Below, one piece after another: positions 20,308 to 29,180 of a stretch of DNA of 64,000 nt. Numbering within the stretch: position 1 is the stretch's first letter; each line of letters opens with the position of its first letter. A program made the position numbers and the translations under genes. The notes beneath the pieces were generated by a model. It saw only the letters and a list, made by a program, of their open reading frames with translations. It searched no databases and had not been told where the DNA came from. This DNA is from Microbacterium sediminis (lineage in GTDB: Bacteria > Actinomycetota > Actinomycetes > Actinomycetales > Microbacteriaceae): the NCBI RefSeq assembly GCF_004564075.1, contig NZ_CP038256.1, positions 496,001 through 560,000 on the forward strand. Direction: 5' to 3'.

Positions 20308-21720
20308 ATGACCTCACCGACCGCACCCGTCGCCCCGCCCCGGGCCGAGGCGGCGCCGTGGCGCTGGATCCGCGAGCTCGGTCTCGTCCGCGAGGGCGGC
20401 TGGGCCGGCGGCGTCTGCGCGGCGATCGCGCACCGGATCGGCGTCGACCCGATCATCGTCCGCGGGGTGTTCGCCGTCGCCACCGTGCTCGGCTTCCCCG
20501 GGCTGTGGCTGTACGCCGCCGGATGGGCGCTGCTGCCGGACGCCCAGGGGCGGATCGCGCTGCAGCTGCGCCACGGATCGGCACCCGCGATCCTCGGCGC
20601 GCTCGCCACCGCCGGCCTCGCGATCGTGAGCACGGTCGGCGCGGGCCTCGTGTTCGGGACCTGGGCGATCACGACCGCGAGCTTCCTCGGCCTCGGCGGG
20701 GCCATGGCCTTCGCGGTCGTGAGCCTCGCGCTCGCCGCGGTGGTCATCGTGTGGCTGGCCCGGCGCCAGCCGCTCGTCTCGAGTCTCCCCGCGACCGGGG
20801 ATGTCGGCGGCGCCGTCACGGCGACCGCCGCGGGCGACGGGGTGGCCGTGGGGGCGGCCCCGTCGCCCCTTCTGACCGAGCCCATCGCGCCCGAGCCCTC
20901 GGGCGACATGGACGCCTGGCGTGCCCAGTACGCCGAGTGGCGCGTGCAGCACGACGCGTGGCGCCGGCAGCAGGTGGACGGCGAGCGCGCCGCGCGCGAG
21001 GAGGAGCGCGCGCGCCGCCGCGAGCAGGTACGGGCCTTCCGCGCCGAGGCCGCCCGCCTGCGCGCCGAGCGCCGGGCCGCCAAGCCGCGCACGTCGATCC
21101 CCTTCGTCGCGGTCACCGCCGGGCTGGCGCTCATCGTCGCGGTCGGCACGTGGATGGCGTTCCAGGTGGAGGCGCCCGAGCGCGCGGCGATCGGGGCCGT
21201 GCTCGCGGCGGCCGGGGTGGTGGCGCTGGCGATGATCGTCGCCGGGCTGATGCGGCGCCGCAGCGGGTTCCTCGCGTTCGTCTCGGTGGTGCTGCTGGCG
21301 ATCGGCGGATCGGGGGTCGTGCTGCAGACGTTCGATGAGTTCGTGCCGCCGGGGTCGGCCTACCGCGTGCCCCCCGCCGGCGACTACGAGATCGCGCAGG
21401 CGTTCGGCGACCTGACGCTCGACGTGGGGCCCTGGGAGGAGGGCCAGGGCATCACGCGCGTGATCAAGGGATCGGGCACCACGTGGATCACCGTGCAGCC
21501 CGACGTCGACGTGAGGATCGAGATCGCCGCGTTCGGCGGATCCGTGCAGGTGAACGACTGGTCTGACGCCGGTCCCACGAGCGAAGACGTGGCGCCGGAC
21601 CCGGACGGAACCTGGTCCCTCACCTACGACGGGGGAACCAACGTCCCCGCGCGCACGATCCTCCTGGATCAGCGCAGCGGCCAGATCATCATCGACCAGT
21701 TCGCCGGAGGAGCGTCATGA
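20308..21720 (+). CDS. PspC-domain membrane protein
   Basis: A 470-residue protein with a PspC domain at its N-terminus (WAGGVCAAIAHRIGVDPIIVRGVF...WLYAAGWALLP). Membrane helices follow around 90-150. A central charged Arg/Glu-rich cytoplasmic stretch (about 190-260) looks like a short coiled coil. Two further helices and a beta-rich C-terminal domain with repeated DVGPWEEG / GSGTTW / GGSVQV strands follow, like a DUF2154-type shell domain. ATG at 20308 has GAGGA seven bases upstream. It is divergent from the PspC kinase and overlaps the next small gene by four bases. Confidence 0.85.
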   Translation: MTSPTAPVAPPRAEAAPWRWIRELGLVREGGWAGGVCAAIAHRIGVDPIIVRGVFAVATVLGFPGLWLYAAGWALLPDAQGRIALQLRHGSAPAILGALATAGLAIVSTVGAGLVFGTWAITTASFLGLGGAMAFAVVSLALAAVVIVWLARRQPLVSSLPATGDVGGAVTATAAGDGVAVGAAPSPLLTEPIAPEPSGDMDAWRAQYAEWRVQHDAWRRQQVDGERAAREEERARRREQVRAFRAEAARLRAERRAAKPRTSIPFVAVTAGLALIVAVGTWMAFQVEAPERAAIGAVLAAAGVVALAMIVAGLMRRRSGFLAFVSVVLLAIGGSGVVLQTFDEFVPPGSAYRVPPAGDYEIAQAFGDLTLDVGPWEEGQGITRVIKGSGTTWITVQPDVDVRIEIAAFGGSVQVNDWSDAGPTSEDVAPDPDGTWSLTYDGGTNVPARTILLDQRSGQIIIDQFAGGAS

Positions 21721-22013
21721 GCAACGACACCACCGCACCTTCCCTCCGCTGGCCGGGCATCGTGTGCGGCGCGCTCCTGGCGCTGGCGGCGATCCTCGGC
21801 CTCGTCATCATCGCGGTGCCGGACATCTCCGACCGCATCCACGAGGCGCTGTCGCCCGTGCTGCTGCGGGCGGAGCCGGGCTGGATCGGCGCCGCCGTGC
21901 TCATGGCGCTGGGCGTGGCGATCGTGATCGGCGGGCTCGTGTTCGCGCTGCGGCACGGGAAGACGCGGGACACCGCGCCGGTCGAGGCCGCGGGCGACAC
22001 GCCGGCGGAGTGA
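21717..22013 (+). CDS. Two-helix membrane protein of the PspC cluster
   Basis: A 98-residue protein with two predicted membrane helices (about 13-35 and 58-80) joined by a short loop. It has polar ends and an acidic C-terminus. Its ATG overlaps the PspC-protein stop (ATGA), so it is coupled to that gene and probably works with it in the membrane. I recognise no named family. Confidence 0.7.
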   Translation: MSNDTTAPSLRWPGIVCGALLALAAILGLVIIAVPDISDRIHEALSPVLLRAEPGWIGAAVLMALGVAIVIGGLVFALRHGKTRDTAPVEAAGDTPAE

Positions 22014-22042
22014 CTGTCCGAGGCCCTCGTTAGCCTCGATCC

Positions 22043-25000
22043 GTGAGATACATCCCGTCGGAGCAGCGCGTCGTCTGGAGCGCGAGCGACCTCAAGGTCG
22101 CCGCCGAGTGCGAGTTCGCGTGGCTGCGGGCGCTCGACGCCAAGCTGGGCCGCGTGCCGGCGGTCGAGGAGCCCGAGGACGAGATGCTCGAGCGGGCCGC
22201 GCGGCTCGGCGACGCGCACGAGGCCCGCGTGCTCGAGGCGTACCGCCGCGAGCTCGGCCCGGGCGTGATCGAGATCGCGCCGGCCCGCGCCGGCGATCCG
22301 GAGGCGATGGCGGTCGCGCTCGACCAGACCGCGCGGGCGCTGAACGACCCCGCCGCGCGCGTCGTGTTCCAGGCGGCCTTCAGCACGCCCGAGTTCGTGG
22401 GCTTCGCCGACTTCCTGTGGCGCGAGGACGACGGCTCCTGGCGCGTGCAGGACTCCAAGCTCGCCCGGCGGGCCAAGGTGACTGCGCTCATGCAGCTGGC
22501 GGCGTACGTAGACCAGCTGGATCGGCTGGGCGTGCCCCGCTCCGGCGAGGTCGACCTGCTCCTGGGCGACGGCACCACGAGCACGCACCGCGCCGACGAC
22601 CTGCTGCCGCTGTTCCGGGTGCGGCGTCGGCGCCTACGGGCGCTGATCGCCGATCGCCGCATCGACCTCGGTGCCGCGGGCGAGCCGATCGCGTGGGGCG
22701 ACGGGCGGGGCGACCTCGAGGTCGTGGCCTGCGGGCGCTGCGCCACCTGCGAGCAGGAGGCGATCGCGCAGCGCGACGTGCTGCTCGTGGCCGGCATGCG
22801 ACCGGTGCAGCGCCAGCGGCTGCGCGCGGCGGGCATCGAGACGATCGACGCGCTCGCCGCGGCGACCGAGCCGACCGCCCGCATGAACCCCGAGGTCTTT
22901 GCGGGGCTGCGCACGCAGGCGCGCCTGCAGCTCGCCAGCCCCGCCGGTGTGCCCTCCTCGGCCGAGGCCGAGGTCGAGGAGCACCCGGTCCCCGCGTACG
23001 AGGTCGTGATGCCCGAGGCCCTCGCCACCATGCCGCGGCCCGACCGAGGCGACATCTTCTTCGACTTCGAGGGCGACCCGCTCTACAGCGAGCCCGGCGC
23101 GGCGGGCGACGAGTGGGGGATCGACTACCTCTTCGGCTGGGTCGACATGCAGGAGCGCTACACCCCGCTGTGGGCGCACGATCTGGCGGCTGAGCGGGAG
23201 GCGCTCGAGCGGTTCTGCGACTTCGTCGCGGCGCGGCGCGCGGCCCACCCCGACATGCACATCTACCACTACGCGCCGTACGAGCCCACGCACCTGGCGG
23301 CGATGGCCGCGCGGCACGGCGTGCGCGAGGGCGATGTTGATCGGATGCTCCGCGACGAGCTGTTCGTCGATCTGTACCCGATCGTGCGGCGCGCGATCCG
23401 GGTGGGGTCGCGCTCGTACTCGATCAAGAAGCTCGAGCCGCTCTACATGGGCGACGAGGTGCGCACGCAGGACGTGCAGCAGGGCGGCGACTCGATCCTG
23501 CGCTACGTCGAGGCGCGGGCGCTGCTCGAGGAGGGGCGGTCCGACGAGGCGCGCGCGATCCTCGACGACCTCGCCGCGTACAACGCGTACGACTGCGTCT
23601 CGACGCGGCGGCTGCGCGACTGGCTCGTCGATCGCGCGCGCGAGGCCGGCGTGCTGCCCGCACCGCCCGACCGCAACGAGGCCATCACCTACGAGCCGTC
23701 GCCGCTCGCCGAGCAGCTGCGCATCCTCGCGCTCGACGGCGATCCGGACGACCCCGACGCGGAGGCGCTGCGCCTGGGCGCGGCGGCCATCGACTACTAC
23801 CCGCGCGAGGCCAAGAGCTACTGGCAGGGGCACTTCCAGCGGCTGCGCGAGCCGCTGTCGCTATGGGCCGAGACGCGCGACGTCGTGGCGGTCGATGCGG
23901 CGCGCTCCGCGATCGTCGAGGACTGGCACACGCCCGAGTCGGGCCGCGTCGAGCGTCGCGTCGTGGCGCTGCGCGGCGATGTCGCGCCCGGAACGCGCCT
24001 GCGGGAGGGCGCGGAGCCCTACGCGCTCTACGCGCGCCCCGCCCCGTTCGCGGCCGAGGTCTCGCCCCGCTGGATCCATGTGCCGCGCGGCGTGCGGGTG
24101 ATCGAGGAGCTCGACGACGGCGTCGTCGTGGAGGAGACGGCGATCGGCGGCATGACGTGGGCCGAGCTGCCCGTCGCCCTCGCCCCGGCCCCGCCGCCCC
24201 GCGCCGGCAACCAGCAGAAGGCGATCGAGGCGTGGGCCGAGTCGGTCCTCTCCGCCGCCGGCTCGTCGCCGGCGGTACCCCCGGGCTCGTCGACCGCAGC
24301 GGCGCAGCCGCGGAGCGGAAACGGGTTGAGCGAGGAGCGCAGCGACGAGCCGAAACCGCCGCACGGGGCCCCGGCACCGCGCCGCGCCTTCCCGTCCGAC
24401 GCCGCCACCGACCTCCTGCGTCGCGTCCCGCCGCGCGCCGCGGGCGGACTCACCCCGAGCGCCGGCGACGACGTCGCCGCGATCACCGCGTCGATCCTCG
24501 CCCTCGACCGCGGCTACCTCGCGGTGCAGGGCCCTCCCGGCACGGGCAAGACCTACGTGGGTTCGCACGTGATCGCCCGGCTCGTCGCCGAGCACGGCTT
24601 CAAGGTCGGCGTGGTGGCGCAGTCGCACGCCGTCGTCGAGCACATTCTCGATCGCATCGTCGCGGCGGGGCTCCCCGCCCTGCGCGTGGCCAAGGCGCCC
24701 AAGGACGCCGGTGCCGAGGTGTCGTTCACGCCCATCCGCAAGGACGGCGTGGTCGGCTTCGCGGCCGAGCATCCGGACGGGTTCGTGATCGGCGGCACGG
24801 CGTGGGACTTCTCGCACACGCAGCGCGTGCCGCGCGGCAGCCTCGACCTGCTCGTGATCGACGAGGCGGGCCAGTTCTCCCTCGCCTCGACGATCGCCGT
24901 CTCGCTCGCGGCCCGGCGCCTGCTGCTGCTCGGCGATCCGCAGCAGCTGCCACAGGTCAGCCAGGGCACCCACCCCGAGCCCGTCGACACGTCGGCGCTC

Positions 25001-25675
25001 GGCTGGGTCATGGCGGGGGAGCAGGTCATCCCCGCCACCCACGGGTACTTCCTCGCGCGGTCGTGGCGCATGCACCCGGAGGTGTCGGCGGTCGTCTCGC
25101 GCCTGTCGTACGCCGGCCGGCTGGCCTCGCGGGAGGGCGCGGAGCGGCGCGCGGTCGAGGGCATCGACCCCGGCCTGCACGTCGTGCCCGTGCGGCATCG
25201 CGGCAACGCCACCGAGTCGCCGGAGGAGGCCGCGGAGGTCGTGCGCATCGCCCGGGACCTGATGGGCCGGGCATTCACCGACATCCGGATCACCGGCGAC
25301 GGATCCGCCGAGCCGTGTGATCCGCGACCGCTCGCCCCCGCCGACGTGATCGTCGTGGCGCCCTACAACGCGCAGGTGCTGTGCGTCGAGCGGGCGCTGG
25401 CCGAGGCCGGTCTGGACGGCGTCCGCGTGGGCACGGTGGATCGGTTCCAGGGGCAGGAGGCGGCGGTCTCGATCGTCACGCTCGCGGCCTCATCCGGTCG
25501 CGATGCGCCGCGCGGCAGCGACTTCCTGCTCCTGCAGAACCGCCTCAACGTCGCGATCTCGCGCGCCATGGTGGCGTCGTACCTCGTGCACTCGCCGGCG
25601 CTGCTCGACGACCTGCCGCACACCCCCGAGGGCGTCACCCGCCTCAGCGCCTTCGCCCGCCTCGTCGGCGCCTGA
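22043..25675 (+). CDS. TM0106-type RecB-like nuclease fused to Sen1/DNA2-like helicase
   Basis: A 1,210-residue multidomain protein. The N-terminal RecB-like nuclease domain carries FADFLWRED...VQDSK, the Asp-QxSK form of a PD-(D/E)xK site. A Cys cluster CGRCATC follows near 234-238. An RNase H-like exonuclease core has DFEGDP at 341-346. The superfamily 1 helicase has Walker A GPPGTGK at 830-836, DEAG at 940-943, and the late DRFQGQE motif. GTG at 22043 follows TAGCCT (22031-22036) by six bases (leaderless). Residues about 749-772 are encoded by a copy of the intergenic repeat found downstream at 25701-26471. Role in DNA repair or defence is inferred. Confidence 0.85.
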   Translation: MRYIPSEQRVVWSASDLKVAAECEFAWLRALDAKLGRVPAVEEPEDEMLERAARLGDAHEARVLEAYRRELGPGVIEIAPARAGDPEAMAVALDQTARALNDPAARVVFQAAFSTPEFVGFADFLWREDDGSWRVQDSKLARRAKVTALMQLAAYVDQLDRLGVPRSGEVDLLLGDGTTSTHRADDLLPLFRVRRRRLRALIADRRIDLGAAGEPIAWGDGRGDLEVVACGRCATCEQEAIAQRDVLLVAGMRPVQRQRLRAAGIETIDALAAATEPTARMNPEVFAGLRTQARLQLASPAGVPSSAEAEVEEHPVPAYEVVMPEALATMPRPDRGDIFFDFEGDPLYSEPGAAGDEWGIDYLFGWVDMQERYTPLWAHDLAAEREALERFCDFVAARRAAHPDMHIYHYAPYEPTHLAAMAARHGVREGDVDRMLRDELFVDLYPIVRRAIRVGSRSYSIKKLEPLYMGDEVRTQDVQQGGDSILRYVEARALLEEGRSDEARAILDDLAAYNAYDCVSTRRLRDWLVDRAREAGVLPAPPDRNEAITYEPSPLAEQLRILALDGDPDDPDAEALRLGAAAIDYYPREAKSYWQGHFQRLREPLSLWAETRDVVAVDAARSAIVEDWHTPESGRVERRVVALRGDVAPGTRLREGAEPYALYARPAPFAAEVSPRWIHVPRGVRVIEELDDGVVVEETAIGGMTWAELPVALAPAPPPRAGNQQKAIEAWAESVLSAAGSSPAVPPGSSTAAAQPRSGNGLSEERSDEPKPPHGAPAPRRAFPSDAATDLLRRVPPRAAGGLTPSAGDDVAAITASILALDRGYLAVQGPPGTGKTYVGSHVIARLVAEHGFKVGVVAQSHAVVEHILDRIVAAGLPALRVAKAPKDAGAEVSFTPIRKDGVVGFAAEHPDGFVIGGTAWDFSHTQRVPRGSLDLLVIDEAGQFSLASTIAVSLAARRLLLLGDPQQLPQVSQGTHPEPVDTSALGWVMAGEQVIPATHGYFLARSWRMHPEVSAVVSRLSYAGRLASREGAERRAVEGIDPGLHVVPVRHRGNATESPEEAAEVVRIARDLMGRAFTDIRITGDGSAEPCDPRPLAPADVIVVAPYNAQVLCVERALAEAGLDGVRVGTVDRFQGQEAAVSIVTLAASSGRDAPRGSDFLLLQNRLNVAISRAMVASYLVHSPALLDDLPHTPEGVTRLSAFARLVGA
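24288..24357. repeat. Diverged repeat copy inside the helicase gene
   Basis: The stretch beginning GCTCGTCGACCG and continuing with GGAAACGGGTTGAGCGA and GAGCCGAAACC parallels part X of the downstream array (GCTCGTCGACCG, GGAGACGGGTCGAGCGA, AGCCGAGACC) in the same order and spacing. It is in frame and encodes a Ser/Arg/Glu-rich linker of the nuclease-helicase, between the exonuclease and helicase parts. Confidence 0.65.
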
Positions 25676-25700
25676 CCCGCGCCGTGCGCGCTGCGGCGGG

Positions 25701-26475
25701 CGCGCAGCTCGCCGCGCCGATCCGGCCCACGGCTCGTCGACCGAGCGAAGCGAGCGGAGACGGGTCGAGCGAAGCGCCCGAAGGGCGCGCAGCCGAGACC
25801 TCGCGCCGGCCGCCCGGAGCTGCGGCTGGCGTGCACTTCGGCGGCCGGATCCCGCGCAAGGCCGGAGATCCGCACAAGGTCGGCCGGATCCGGGCCTTTC
25901 CGTCCGCCCGAGCGCGATTCTCCTCCGCGGTGCGCAGTTGATCCGCCCGGGCGCGCAGCCGAGACCTCGCCCGGGCCACTCGAAGCCTCCGCCCTGGCGT
26001 GCACTGCGGCGGCCGGATCCCGCGCGAGGCCGGAGATCCGCACATGGTCGGCCGGATCCGGGCCTTTCCCTCCGCCCAAACGCGGTTCTCCTCCGCGGTG
26101 CGCAGTTGATCCGCCCGGGCGCGCAGCTCGCCGCGCCGATCCCGCCCACGGCTCGTCGACCGAGCGAAGCGAGCGGAGACGGGTCGAGCGAAGCGCCCGA
26201 AGGGCGCGCAGCCGAGACCTCCCCCCGCGCCCCCGGAACCTCCGCCCGGGCGTGCACTGCGGCGGCCGGATCCCGCGCGAGGCCGGAGATCCGCACGCGG
26301 TCGGCCGGATCCGGGCCTTTCCCTCCGCCCGAGCGCGGTTCTCCTCCGCGGCGTGCGGATTATCCGCCCGGGCGCGCAGCTCGCCGCGCCGATCCCGCCA
26401 CGGCTCGTCGACCGAGCGAAGCGAGCGGAGACGGGTCGAGCGAAGCGCCCGAAGGGCGCGCAGCCGAGACCTCCC
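25701..26475. repeat. Composite GC-rich tandem repeat array
   Basis: This gene-free stretch between the helicase and upp holds units of about 250 bp made of two parts. Part X (about 83 bp, with GTCGACCGAGCGAAGCGAGC) starts near 25701, 26119 and 26371. Part Y (about 168 bp, with GCCGGATCCCGCGCGAGGCC and a second GGCCGGATCCGGGCC) starts near 25784, 25951 and 26202. The order is X-Y-Y-X-Y-X, so the second unit has lost its X. Copies differ by only a few bases. Both strands show spurious open frames caused by repeat composition; I see no ribosome sites. Function is unknown. Confidence 0.85.
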
Positions 26476-26501
26476 CCCGGCCGCGCGCCCCGGCGCCGGG
26501 A

Positions 26502-27140
26502 TCAGTACCCGGCGGAGCCGTAGAGGCGGTCGCCGGCGTCGCCGAGGCCGGGCACGATGTAGCCCTTCTCGTTGAGCTTCTCGTCGAGCGCGCCCAGCAC
26601 GAGGGTGACGTTCTTGCCGGCCGTGTGCTTCTCGATGAAGTCCACGCCCTCGGGCGCGCCCAGCAGGCAGACGGCGGTCACGTCGACGGCGCCGCGGTCG
26701 AAGAGGAAGTCGATCGCCGCGCCCAGCGAGCCGCCGGTGGCGAGCATCGGGTCGAGCACGAAGCACTGGCGGTGGCTGAGGTCGTCGGGCAGGCGCTCGG
26801 CGTACGTGGTGGGCTCGAGCGTCTCGTGGTCGCGGACCATGCCGAGGAAGCCCACCTCGGCGGTGGGGACGAGCTTGACCATACCGTCGAGCATGCCCAG
26901 GCCGGCGCGCAGAATCGGCACGACGAGCGGTTTGGGGTCGCTGATCTCCACGCCGATGGTCGTGGTGACCGGCGTCTGGATCTCGCGCGGCGAGACCCGC
27001 ACGTTGCGGGTGGCCTCGTACGCCAGGAGCGTGACGAGCTCCTCGGTCAGCTGGCGGAACACCGGCGACGGCGTCTTCACGTTGCGGAGGACGGTCAGCT
27101 TGTGCGTGATGAGCGGGTGGTCCGCAACGTGCAGGCGCAT
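26502..27140 (-). CDS. upp: Uracil phosphoribosyltransferase
   Basis: A 212-residue pyrimidine salvage enzyme that makes UMP from uracil and PRPP. The family is evident from the N-terminal [15 protein letters not shown], the flexible PEPILRAG-like [11 protein letters not shown], the PRPP-binding loop [11 protein letters not shown], and the C-terminal uracil-binding [12 protein letters not shown]. The length is standard. The promoter is leaderless: TAGCCT at 27147-27152, six bases, then ATG. Its 3' end abuts the repeat array. Confidence 0.96.
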   Translation of the reverse strand: MRLHVADHPLITHKLTVLRNVKTPSPVFRQLTEELVTLLAYEATRNVRVSPREIQTPVTTTIGVEISDPKPLVVPILRAGLGMLDGMVKLVPTAEVGFLGMVRDHETLEPTTYAERLPDDLSHRQCFVLDPMLATGGSLGAAIDFLFDRGAVDVTAVCLLGAPEGVDFIEKHTAGKNVTLVLGALDEKLNEKGYIVPGLGDAGDRLYGSAGY

Positions 27141-27224
27141 GGAACCAGGCTACCGGGGGCGACCTGAAGGGAGACAATGGATCATGCCGGTCGCCGCGCG
27201 GGCACCGTGCAGAAAGGTGTCGCC

Positions 27225-28268
27225 ATGAAGGCTCTCCAGTACGTCGAGGTCGGCAAGCCCCCGGTCGTCGTCGAGGTTCCGACCCCCGAGCCCGGCCCCG
27301 GACAGGTGCGTCTGAAGGTGACCGCCGCGGGCGCCTGCCACTCCGACTCGTTCGTGATGGGCCTGAGCGAGCAGGAGTACGCGCAGTTCGGCTACCCGCT
27401 GCCGATGACCCTCGGCCACGAGGGCGCCGGCATCGTCGACAAGCTCGGCGAGGGCGTCACGAGCGTCGCGGTGGGCGACGCGGTGGCGGTGTACGGCCCC
27501 TGGGGCTGCGGCACCTGCTACCAGTGCGCGCAGGGCAAGGAGAACTACTGCGAGCGCGCCGCCGAGCTCGGCATCACCCCTCCGGGCCTCGGGCACGACG
27601 GCTCGATGGCGGAGTACATGATCATCGACGACCCGCGCCACCTCGTGCCGCTGGGCGACCTCGATCCGGTCGCGAACGTCGCCCTCACCGACGCGGGCCT
27701 GACCCCGTACCACGCCATCAAGATGTCGCTGCCCAAGCTCGTCGCCGGCAGCACCGCCGTGGTGATCGGCACCGGCGGCCTCGGCCACGTCGCGATCCAG
27801 ATCCTCCGCGCGCTCACGCCCGCGACGGTCATCGCCCTCGACGTCAACGACGAGAAGCTGGCCCTCGCCAAGGAGGTCGGCGCGCACCACGCGTTCCTGT
27901 CCAACGCCGAGGCGCCGGCCGCGATCGAGAAGGCCCTCGGCCGCAAGACCGTCACGGCCGTGTTCGACTTCGTGTCGATCCAGCCCACCATCGACCTCGG
28001 CGGCGCGCTCTCGGGCGTCGAGACCGACCAGGTGATCGTGGGCGTCGGCGCCGCCAAGGCCGACGTGGGCATGCTCGCCAAGCCGTACGACTCGACGATC
28101 CGCTCGCCCTACTGGGGCGCCCGCGCCGAGCTCATGGAGGTGCTGAACCTCGCCCGCACGGGCCTCGTGCACGTCGAGACCGAGGTGTTCTCGCTCGACG
28201 AGGCGCCGCAGGCCTACGACAGGCTCCACGAGGGCACGCTGCGCGGTCGCGCGGTCATCGTCCCGTAA
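27225..28268 (+). CDS. Zinc-dependent NAD(P)-linked alcohol dehydrogenase
   Basis: A 347-residue medium-chain dehydrogenase. Catalytic zinc ligands are Cys in AGACHSDSF (Cys38) and the His-Glu pair in TLGHEGAG. The structural-zinc cysteines are in CGTCYQCAQGKENYC. The Rossmann nucleotide loop is GTGGLGHVAIQI, followed by an acidic residue in ALDVN that favours NAD+ over NADP+. It should interconvert alcohols and aldehydes in the cytosol; the substrate range is not predictable. ATG at 27225 has AGAAAGG seven bases upstream. A strong terminator follows. Confidence 0.92.
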   Translation: MKALQYVEVGKPPVVVEVPTPEPGPGQVRLKVTAAGACHSDSFVMGLSEQEYAQFGYPLPMTLGHEGAGIVDKLGEGVTSVAVGDAVAVYGPWGCGTCYQCAQGKENYCERAAELGITPPGLGHDGSMAEYMIIDDPRHLVPLGDLDPVANVALTDAGLTPYHAIKMSLPKLVAGSTAVVIGTGGLGHVAIQILRALTPATVIALDVNDEKLALAKEVGAHHAFLSNAEAPAAIEKALGRKTVTAVFDFVSIQPTIDLGGALSGVETDQVIVGVGAAKADVGMLAKPYDSTIRSPYWGARAELMEVLNLARTGLVHVETEVFSLDEAPQAYDRLHEGTLRGRAVIVP

Positions 28269-28279
28269 CGGATGCGCGA

Positions 28280-28310
28280 AGGGCCCGGGATCTCGTCGAT
28301 CCCGGGCCCT
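28280..28310 (+). terminator. Strong rho-independent-type terminator
   Basis: A perfect 13-bp stem, AGGGCCCGGGATC at 28280-28292 and its complement at 28298-28310, with loop TCGTC, twelve bases after the dehydrogenase stop. The leaderless promoter of the next gene begins only five bases later, so it insulates the two genes. Confidence 0.85.
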
Positions 28311-28327
28311 CGTTCTACCCTCGAGTC

Positions 28328-28789
28328 ATGACGCCCGCACCCGCCGATGCCGCCGCGATGGACCGAGCGCTCGAGCTCGCCTCCGCCGCGTGCGTCGCGG
28401 GCGAGATCCCCGTCGGCGCCGTGGTGCTCGACCTCGACGGCACGGTGATCGGCGAGGGGCGCAACCTGCGCGAGGAGCTGGGCGATCCGTCGGCGCACGC
28501 CGAGATCGTCGCCCTGCGGCAGGCGGCGGAGGAAGTCGGCTCGTGGAACCTCGAGGGCCGCACCCTCGTGGTGACCCTGGAGCCCTGCCTGATGTGCGCG
28601 GGCGCGCTGCTGCAGGCGCGGATCGGCCGGGTCGTGTTCGGCGCATGGGACGAGAAGGCCGGTGCGGTCGGATCGATGTACGACGTCGTCCGCGATCGGC
28701 GGCTGCCGTACCGCGCCGAGGTGATCGGCGGCGTTCTCGAGGAGGAGTCGCAGCGGCTCCTGCGCGCGTTCTTCGAGGCCCGCCGCTAG
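28328..28789 (+). CDS. tadA: tRNA-specific adenosine deaminase-like nucleoside deaminase
   Basis: A 153-residue zinc deaminase of the TadA family, which converts the wobble adenosine of tRNA-Arg to inosine. Motifs are HAEIVALRQA with the proton-shuttle Glu, and EPCLMCAGAL with two zinc Cys. The following RIGRVVFGAWDEKAGAVGS region is typical of TadA. The length fits. The promoter is leaderless: TACCCT at 28316-28321, six bases, ATG. A general nucleoside deaminase cannot be fully excluded, but the other deaminase in this window (8659) is clearly of a different type. Confidence 0.88.
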   Translation: MTPAPADAAAMDRALELASAACVAGEIPVGAVVLDLDGTVIGEGRNLREELGDPSAHAEIVALRQAAEEVGSWNLEGRTLVVTLEPCLMCAGALLQARIGRVVFGAWDEKAGAVGSMYDVVRDRRLPYRAEVIGGVLEEESQRLLRAFFEARR

Positions 28790-28793
28790 CGGG

Positions 28794-29168
28794 TCAGGCC
28801 CGCTTGGCCCGGACGCTGGACCACTCGTCGTCCAGCGAGATGTTGCCGTTGAGGGTCCAGCCGAACTCCTGCACGCGGGCCCAGATGGTGTCGCGGTTGA
28901 TGTCGGCACGATTGCCCTTGGGGTAGCCGATCCACACCGCCCGCGGCGCCGTCAGGCGCGGCATCACGTCGGCGAGCAGGCCGTCGAGCTCCTCGCGGCT
29001 GCGGGCGAACATCACGGCGACGTCGGTGGTGTCGCGGTCGATGCCGTTCACCACCGTCACGCCCTCCGGGAGCGGGTCGATCAGTGCCCGCTGTTGCGGG
29101 GTCGAGGGCCCGAACAGCACCTCGGTGCCCGGCTTGATCTGGAGCTTCTCGGCGACGGTGCGCGTCAT
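28794..29168 (-). CDS. DUF3052 domain protein
   Basis: A 124-residue actinobacterial DUF3052 protein. It has the characteristic VAEKLQIKPGTEVLFGP opening, a DVAVMFARSREEL middle, WIGYPKGNRADINRDTIW and a C-terminal WTLNGNISLDDEWSSVR. The ATG at 29168 has GAGGGGA upstream. It is convergent with tadA (four bases apart) and lies 12 bases downstream of nothing on its strand. The fold resembles small cytosolic regulators, but function is unknown. Confidence 0.88.
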   Translation of the reverse strand: MTRTVAEKLQIKPGTEVLFGPSTPQQRALIDPLPEGVTVVNGIDRDTTDVAVMFARSREELDGLLADVMPRLTAPRAVWIGYPKGNRADINRDTIWARVQEFGWTLNGNISLDDEWSSVRAKRA

Positions 29169-29180
29169 GGTGTCGTCCCC

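Noticed and set aside
25681..26500. Open frames in the repeat array
   Set aside because: They repeat the same Ser/Arg/Pro peptides on both strands, lack ribosome sites and cover all frames. They reflect repeat composition.
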